Below are positions 59,341-64,000 of a DNA stretch of 64,000 nucleotides, piece after piece (positions within the stretch are counted from its first letter, which is position 1; each line of letters starts with the position of its first letter). A program made the translations under genes and the position numbers. The notes beneath the pieces were generated by a model. It did not search any database. It saw only the letters and a program-made list of their open reading frames with translations, and was not told the DNA's origin. Source of the DNA: an uncultured Acetatifactor sp. Lineage in GTDB: Bacteria; Bacillota; Clostridia; Lachnospirales; Lachnospiraceae. The stretch is from contig CAJTZD010000002.1 of assembly GCA_910584235.1 (NCBI GenBank), forward strand, positions 68,708 to 132,707. The letters are read 5' to 3'.

Positions 59341-60180
59341 ATGAGAAAGAGATGGCTTCCGGCATGTTGCATGGCGCTGCTGCTGTTGATTTGGCCCTGT
59401 GAGACTGCCCTGGCAAGAGATCGCTGGTGGGTCGTGGAGCGGGTGGAGGTAGACATTTTTTTAAGAGAGTACTATAAAGCGTGCTCAGAGGGGAATGCCA
59501 AGCGGGCCAAGGGACTGATTGCCATGCAGAACCCCTACAAGGAAGAAATGCATGGCCAGTGGGCAAAGGAATGCGGCATGGAGCGGTACGATATCATTGG
59601 GTTGGATGCCTATTTGCCTGACAGGGAGGAAAGCGTCTGGCTGGTTTACCTGGAGTACGACATGATTGTGCGCGATATCAGCGTGCCTATTCCCGGAGCG
59701 GAAACCTATGTCCTGCGCAGGGGGGAGGAGGGCTGGGAGGAATGCCGCGACTCCCTGTCAGAGGAAATCAAAGATGCCGTTGGGCAGATAGTGGCTTCGG
59801 ATGGATATATGGCAAAGATAGCGGATGTGGACAGGAGGTTCAATGAGGCTGCCCGGGCCTGTCCGGAACTGATGGAATGGGCGCTGGAGTTGAAAGAAGT
59901 GATGCAGCGGCATCTGACGGAAGAGACGGCAGGGCAGGACGGGGATGCCCCGGAAGACCGGGAGAGTGCAGACAGCACGGATGGTATTGGAGAAGAAGAC
60001 GATTTTGTCGGTACATGGCGCTATACGGTGCAGCAGGGAGATTGCCTGTGGGACATCGCCCAAAAGGAACTGGGCAGCGGGCTGTGCTGGAGGGAAATCT
60101 ATGAGAAAAACAGGGATGCCATAGGAGGGGATCCCAATTTAATTTACACGGGAACTAAACTGCGGATTCCAAGTAAATGA
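59341..60180 (+). CDS. Exported LysM domain protein
   Basis: A 279-residue protein with a signal peptide (residues 1-24, ending TALARD). The middle part, about 30-170, contains FLREYYKACSEGNAKRAKGLIA and an EYDMIVRDISVPIPGAETYVL stretch that looks like a small alpha-beta domain of the NTF2/DUF type but is not firmly recognised. The C-terminus from about 222 is one LysM: YTVQQGDCLWDIAQKELGSG, then WREIYEKNRDAIGGDPNLIYTGTKLRIP. LysM binds peptidoglycan GlcNAc, so the protein should sit in the wall. GGGGGACA precedes the ATG. Confidence 0.8.
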   Translation: MRKRWLPACCMALLLLIWPCETALARDRWWVVERVEVDIFLREYYKACSEGNAKRAKGLIAMQNPYKEEMHGQWAKECGMERYDIIGLDAYLPDREESVWLVYLEYDMIVRDISVPIPGAETYVLRRGEEGWEECRDSLSEEIKDAVGQIVASDGYMAKIADVDRRFNEAARACPELMEWALELKEVMQRHLTEETAGQDGDAPEDRESADSTDGIGEEDDFVGTWRYTVQQGDCLWDIAQKELGSGLCWREIYEKNRDAIGGDPNLIYTGTKLRIPSK

Positions 60181-60219
60181 GCCAAAGGGGCCATAAGGAA
60201 TAAGGATATTTGGGGAGGG

Positions 60220-60882
60220 ATGAAGACTAAAATGACTATAGAAGAAATGCTTGGTAAGGTAGATCATACTCAGTTAAAGGCATTTGCCACTTGGGAGGAT
60301 ATCAAGAAGCTGTGCGACGAGGCGGTGAAGTACAAGACGGCCAGCGTGTGCGTGCCGCCCGCCTATGTGAAGCGGATCCATGAGGCTTACGGGGAGCAGG
60401 TCAATATCTGTACGGTGGTGGGGTTTCCGCTGGGCTACAGCGTCACTGAGGCAAAGCTGGCGGAGGTGCGATCTGCCCTGGCGGATGGCTGCAATGAAAT
60501 CGATATGGTAGTCAACATCGGCGATGTGAAAAACGGGGATTTCGATAAGGTGGAGGCGGAAATCCGCGCTGTCAAAGAGGCCTGCGGGGAGCACATCCTG
60601 AAAGTCATCATCGAGACCTGCTACCTCACCGAAGAGGAGAAGATCGCCATGTGCAAAGCCGTCACCGGCGCAGGGGCGGACTACATCAAGACCTCCACGG
60701 GCTTTGGCACCGGCGGGGCCACAAGGCAGGACGTGGAACTGTTTGGGAAGCATATCGGCCCCGATGTGAAGATCAAGGCCGCGGGGGGCGTTTCCACCTT
60801 AGAGGACCTGGAGATGTTCCTGCGCCTGGGGTGCGGGAGGGTAGGCACTTCCAGGGCTGTGGGGCTGTGTGGGGAGAAGTAA
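60220..60882 (+). CDS. deoC: Deoxyribose-phosphate aldolase
   Basis: A 220-residue class I aldolase that splits 2-deoxyribose-5-phosphate to acetaldehyde and glyceraldehyde-3-phosphate in nucleoside catabolism. VDHTQLKAFAT near residue 15, TVVGFPLGYSVTEAKL near 67, EIDMVVNIGDVKNGD near 92 and DYIKTSTGFGTGGAT near 154 are family motifs; Lys157 should form the Schiff base. The ending GTSRAVGLCGE is slightly short. The start could also be ATG 60232, because the GGGGAGGG site abuts ATG 60220. No other deo gene is adjacent. Confidence 0.94.
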   Translation: MKTKMTIEEMLGKVDHTQLKAFATWEDIKKLCDEAVKYKTASVCVPPAYVKRIHEAYGEQVNICTVVGFPLGYSVTEAKLAEVRSALADGCNEIDMVVNIGDVKNGDFDKVEAEIRAVKEACGEHILKVIIETCYLTEEEKIAMCKAVTGAGADYIKTSTGFGTGGATRQDVELFGKHIGPDVKIKAAGGVSTLEDLEMFLRLGCGRVGTSRAVGLCGEK

Positions 60883-60975
60883 AGGGAAAGGCAAAGAAAA
60901 GAGGAAGCTGCAGGTTTAAAAAGAAAAGAGACAGAGCGATAGCGAAAAAGAAACAGAGAAAGGCGGTAAAGAAAA

Positions 60976-62796
60976 ATGGAGAACACAGTGATTCAGGGCA
61001 GACTTGCGGCCCTGAGGAAAGCGATGAGAGAGGCGGGAATCGACTATTACATGATTCCCACGGCGGACTTCCACAATTCCGAGTATGTGAACGACTACTT
61101 TAAAGTCAGAGAGTTCTTCTGCAATTTTTCGGGCTCCAACGGCACGCTGCTGGTATGGCAGGAGGGTGCGGGGCTGTGGACGGACGGCAGATATTTCATC
61201 CAGGCGGAGCGGGAACTGGCCGGCACCACGGTGGAACTGTTCCGCATGCGGGAAGAGGGCGTCCCCACCATCACGGAATTCCTGCAGAAGAACATGCAGA
61301 AAAACCAGACCCTTGGCTTTGACGGCAGGGTGATACCGGCCCAGTCGGGCAAGGAATACGAGAAGAAACTGGCGGACAAGCAGATATCCATCGCATATGT
61401 AAAAGACCTGGCGGAGGGCATCTGGACGGACAGGCCGGCGTTCCCGGCAGGGAAAGTCACCGTGCTGGACGTTAGAATCGCCGGAAGAAGCTTTGAGGAA
61501 AAGCGTGTTCAGGTCATGGAGAAGCTGGAGAAAGAGGGAGCGGACGCATTCTTCTTAACCAAGCTGGACGATCTGATGTGGCTGTTCAACATCAGAGGCT
61601 GCGATGTGGAGTGCAATCCCGTGGCCATGTCCTACGCATACCTGACAGGGGAGCGCAGCGTCCTGTTCATCCAAGGCAAAGTGCTGGACGAGGAAGTGCG
61701 CGCATATCTGAAAGAAAAAGGAATAGAAACGGAAGACTATGAAAATGTAGTTGAATATCTGAAAGCGCTTCCCGCCCAGGGAAAGGTGCTGGTGGACCAG
61801 CGCCACTGCAGCTATTGCCTCTATAAGACCCTGGCGGAGAAGCAGACTGTGGTGGAGAAGAAAAATCCCACGGAGCTTTTGAAAGCCGTGAAGAACCCCG
61901 TGGAGCTGGCCAACATGGAGAAGCTGTACTTAAAGGACAGCGTGGCGCTGACAAAGTTCATCTACTGGCTGAAGAATAATATCGGAAAGACGGAAATCAC
62001 GGAGATCACGGCCGCGGACAAGCTGGAGGAACTGCGCAGGGAGATTCCGGAATGCATAGGCCTGTCTTTCCCCACCATCGCAGGCTACAAGGCCAACGCC
62101 GCCATGATGCACTACGCGGCCGCCCCGGAGAGCGCGGCGGTGCTGAAGCCTGAGGGGCTGTTCCTGGTGGACTCCGGCGGCCAGTATCTGGGGGCCACCA
62201 CGGACGTGACCAGAACCATTGTGCTGGGGCCCATTTCCGATGAAATCAAGATGCATTACACCGTGGTGGCTGCGGGAATGCTGCAGATGACCAACGCCAG
62301 GTGGCTCCACGGCTGCACGGGCCGCAACCTGGACATATGTGCCCGCCAGCCTATCTGGAACATCGGAATGGACTACAAATGCGGCACCGGCCATGGAGTG
62401 GGCTACATCCTGAACGTGCACGAGGGGCCTCAGAACCTGAGCTGGCAGTATGTGGAGGACAGGCCGGAGACCGTCATCGAGGAAGGCATGGACGTCACCA
62501 ACGAACCCGGCATCTATGTGGAGGGCAGCCACGGCATCCGAATTGAGAATGTGATGGTGGCTAAAAATGACGTGAAGAACGAGTACGGCCAGTTCATGCA
62601 CTTTGACACCCTGACCTGGGTGCCCATCGACATGGAGGCCATTGACGAGAAGTATATGACCGAGGTGCAGAGAGCCTGGCTGTACAAGTACCAGAGGGAA
62701 GTGTATAAAAAGCTTTCCCCTTACCTGGAGGACGAGGAGAAAGCATGGCTGCTGCGGGAGACTCGGGCGGACGGGACTTTTATCCTGAAGAACTAA
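60976..62796 (+). CDS. M24 family aminopeptidase P-like metallopeptidase
   Basis: A 606-residue protein of the three-domain aminopeptidase P group. Residues 1-310 are two creatinase-like N-terminal domains (RLAALRKAMREAGIDYYMIPTADFHNSEYVND, GSNGTLLVWQEGAGLWTDGRYF). The catalytic domain has LVDSGGQYLGATTDVTRTIVLG near 396 (two metal Asp), GTGHGVGYILNVHEGP near 477 (His), VTNEPGIYVEG near 505 (Glu) and HGIRIENVMVA near 518 (Glu), a full five-ligand dinuclear site. It should release N-terminal residues before proline. No signal peptide is visible, so it is cytoplasmic. The upstream gap of 93 bases is A/G-rich. Confidence 0.92.
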   Translation: MENTVIQGRLAALRKAMREAGIDYYMIPTADFHNSEYVNDYFKVREFFCNFSGSNGTLLVWQEGAGLWTDGRYFIQAERELAGTTVELFRMREEGVPTITEFLQKNMQKNQTLGFDGRVIPAQSGKEYEKKLADKQISIAYVKDLAEGIWTDRPAFPAGKVTVLDVRIAGRSFEEKRVQVMEKLEKEGADAFFLTKLDDLMWLFNIRGCDVECNPVAMSYAYLTGERSVLFIQGKVLDEEVRAYLKEKGIETEDYENVVEYLKALPAQGKVLVDQRHCSYCLYKTLAEKQTVVEKKNPTELLKAVKNPVELANMEKLYLKDSVALTKFIYWLKNNIGKTEITEITAADKLEELRREIPECIGLSFPTIAGYKANAAMMHYAAAPESAAVLKPEGLFLVDSGGQYLGATTDVTRTIVLGPISDEIKMHYTVVAAGMLQMTNARWLHGCTGRNLDICARQPIWNIGMDYKCGTGHGVGYILNVHEGPQNLSWQYVEDRPETVIEEGMDVTNEPGIYVEGSHGIRIENVMVAKNDVKNEYGQFMHFDTLTWVPIDMEAIDEKYMTEVQRAWLYKYQREVYKKLSPYLEDEEKAWLLRETRADGTFILKN

Positions 62797-62835
62797 GCGT
62801 CTGGCCGGACAGGTTTATTAAATCGTTATAAAATA

Positions 62836-62876
62836 TGTTTCCATTTCTTGACTTTTGGAAACAGTTTTGAGATAAT
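62836..62876 (+). promoter_or_regulatory. pckA promoter with inverted repeat over the -35
   Basis: TTGACT (62848-62853), a 17-base spacer and GATAAT (62871-62876, extended by TGA) form a strong promoter. A perfect 8-base inverted repeat, TGTTTCCA (62836-62843) and TGGAAACA (62856-62863), straddles the -35 and would suit a repressor dimer. Confidence 0.75.
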
Positions 62877-62942
62877 AAAAACGATAGGGTGAATTTCTTT
62901 TCGGGAAATTTCCAAAGGGAATCATCCAGGGAAAACCCATCA

Positions 62943-62965
62943 TCTTCCGGCGTTTTGCCGGAAGA
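62943..62965 (+). promoter_or_regulatory. Hairpin in the pckA leader
   Basis: TCTTCCGGC and GCCGGAAGA form a perfect 9-base stem around GTTTT. No U-run follows, and AAGGAGG starts 20 bases later, so it is a leader structure rather than a terminator. Confidence 0.6.
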
Positions 62966-62998
62966 GCAGGAAATACAATTTTAAGGAGGACGATACCA

Positions 62999-64000
62999 AT
63001 GTCAACAAAAGCGTATTACCCCATTTCCGAAATCGGCGCCGGAAAGCCCGGTTTCAGCAAGACTCGTTCTATCATTGAGGGCGCTTTCTACGGCAATAAC
63101 GTAGTAAAGGTGAACACCCTGAAAGAAGCATATGAGATGGCAAAGAATTCTCCCGGAACCATCGTTACCGATATGCCGGTTTACCGTGCGGAGGAGATCG
63201 GCCTGGAGAGAGACGCCAAGGTGCTGCTGTTCAATGACGGCGCTGTGACAGGCCGTTATGCCCAGGCACGCCGTATCAAGGGCGAGCCCGGCGTGGACGC
63301 CGTGAAGCTTGACAAGGTAGTCATGGACGCTATCTACAAGACCCGCTGGAAGACTCTGTACCATGCGGAGTGCTACATCGGACTGGATCCCGAGTTCATG
63401 GCCAAGGCTCATCTGCTGATTCCGGAAGGGGAGGAGAACCTCCTTTACAACTGGATGCTGAACTTCCAGTATATGTCCGACAAGTATGTGGCTATGTATA
63501 AAGAGTCCCAGCCCATCGGCGGCGGCAAGGAGCCGGACATCTATATCTTCTCCGATCCTCAGTGGGCGCCTACTCCCAGCCCGGACGTGGATTACAGCTG
63601 CTTAAGCGACGACCTGACCCTGTGCTATTTCGATACCAACCAGAACTGCGCAGCCATTCTGGGCATGAAGTATTTCGGCGAGCACAAGAAAGGAACGCTT
63701 ACCATGGCATGGGCTCTGGCCAACAGAAACGGCTATGCTTCCTGCCACGGCGGACAGAAAGAGTACCTGCTTGCTGACGGCAGCAAGTTCGTTGCTTCCG
63801 TATACGGCCTGTCAGGATCCGGCAAGTCCACCCTGACCCATGCAAAGCACGGCGGCAAGTACGAGATCAAGGTGCTGCACGACGACGCTTTCATCATCAA
63901 TACCGACACCTGCTCCTCCGTAGCTTTGGAGCCCACCTACTTCGACAAGACGGCGGACTATCCTACAGGCTGCGCCGACAATAAGTTCCTGCTCACGGCT
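62999..64000 (+). CDS. pckA: Phosphoenolpyruvate carboxykinase (ATP type), 3' truncated
   Basis: The first 334 codons are visible and the frame is open to the window edge. The start ATG has a strong AAGGAGGACGA site. GLSGSGKSTLTH near residue 270 is the kinase P-loop, with the family's extra residues LHDDAFIINTDT just after; NWMLNFQYMSDKYVAMYKESQ and ANRNGYASCHGGQKEYLLADG also match the ATP-dependent enzyme family. It interconverts oxaloacetate with phosphoenolpyruvate and CO2. Together with the decarboxylase operon it links oxaloacetate metabolism to energy conservation; in anaerobes it often runs toward oxaloacetate. Codon use is strongly biased to C/G endings, as in highly expressed genes. 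Confidence 0.88.
   Translation, partial: MSTKAYYPISEIGAGKPGFSKTRSIIEGAFYGNNVVKVNTLKEAYEMAKNSPGTIVTDMPVYRAEEIGLERDAKVLLFNDGAVTGRYAQARRIKGEPGVDAVKLDKVVMDAIYKTRWKTLYHAECYIGLDPEFMAKAHLLIPEGEENLLYNWMLNFQYMSDKYVAMYKESQPIGGGKEPDIYIFSDPQWAPTPSPDVDYSCLSDDLTLCYFDTNQNCAAILGMKYFGEHKKGTLTMAWALANRNGYASCHGGQKEYLLADGSKFVASVYGLSGSGKSTLTHAKHGGKYEIKVLHDDAFIINTDTCSSVALEPTYFDKTADYPTGCADNKFLLTA

Overview
The window reads as a chromosome segment of an anaerobic Gram-positive Clostridium relative, most likely a member of the Lachnospiraceae. The evidence is the rnfCDGEAB order, the cmk-ispH-S1 gene chain, a biotin-dependent sodium-pumping decarboxylase operon, SleB/GH25 cell-wall hydrolases, YitT/YfhO membrane proteins and strong AGGAGG-type ribosome binding sites. 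No rRNA, tRNA, CRISPR array or intact insertion sequence was recognised. No stretch longer than about 300 bases lacks a gene.

Region 1 (1-21.9 kb) is a visibly AT-richer surface-glycan locus, all on the + strand, that enters from the left edge. It holds two radical SAM/SPASM enzymes around a sugar-nucleotidyltransferase-like gene and a DegT-type aminotransferase, two small methyltransferases, two FkbM-type methyltransferases, a capsule-synthesis-like protein, a beta-propeller protein, a TupA-like ATP-grasp enzyme, a DUF362 protein, a GT10 fucosyltransferase-like enzyme, three GT4 glycosyltransferases, a polysaccharide deacetylase and a DUF4422 protein. The striking feature is a small Rossmann-like module that recurs about ten times: three times as short membrane-anchored proteins and seven times fused to the N- or C-terminus of unrelated enzymes. 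No flippase, polymerase or initiating phosphotransferase lies in the window, so the locus must continue to the left.

Region 2 (22-38.5 kb) is GC-richer. It begins with a nuclease/transposase remnant at the composition boundary, then an IspD/TarI-like cytidylyltransferase with a TarJ-like dehydrogenase, a class I glutamine amidotransferase (the first of two minus-strand genes), YfhO and YitT membrane proteins, a BlaI-M56 regulatory operon with a lipoprotein, an N-acetylhexosamine kinase-like gene, recJ and a PfkB sugar kinase.

Region 3 (38.5-44 kb) is a five-gene operon for a biotin-dependent carboxyl-transfer and sodium-pump complex with two different carboxyltransferase subunits. Region 4 (44-50 kb) holds an HI0933-type flavoprotein, cmk, ispH, an S1-domain protein, an orphan cheR and a minus-strand RNase H-like gene. 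Region 5 (50.2-55.6 kb) is the Rnf complex, with a 112-bp tandem repeat between rnfA and rnfB. Region 6 (55.6-64 kb) has a GH25 muramidase, a SleB-type hydrolase behind a possible structured RNA, thrC, a LysM protein, deoC, an M24 peptidase and the start of pckA, which runs off the right edge. Regions 3, 5 and pckA together suggest ion-gradient energy metabolism around oxaloacetate/pyruvate/methylmalonyl-CoA and ferredoxin; this is inference from gene content.
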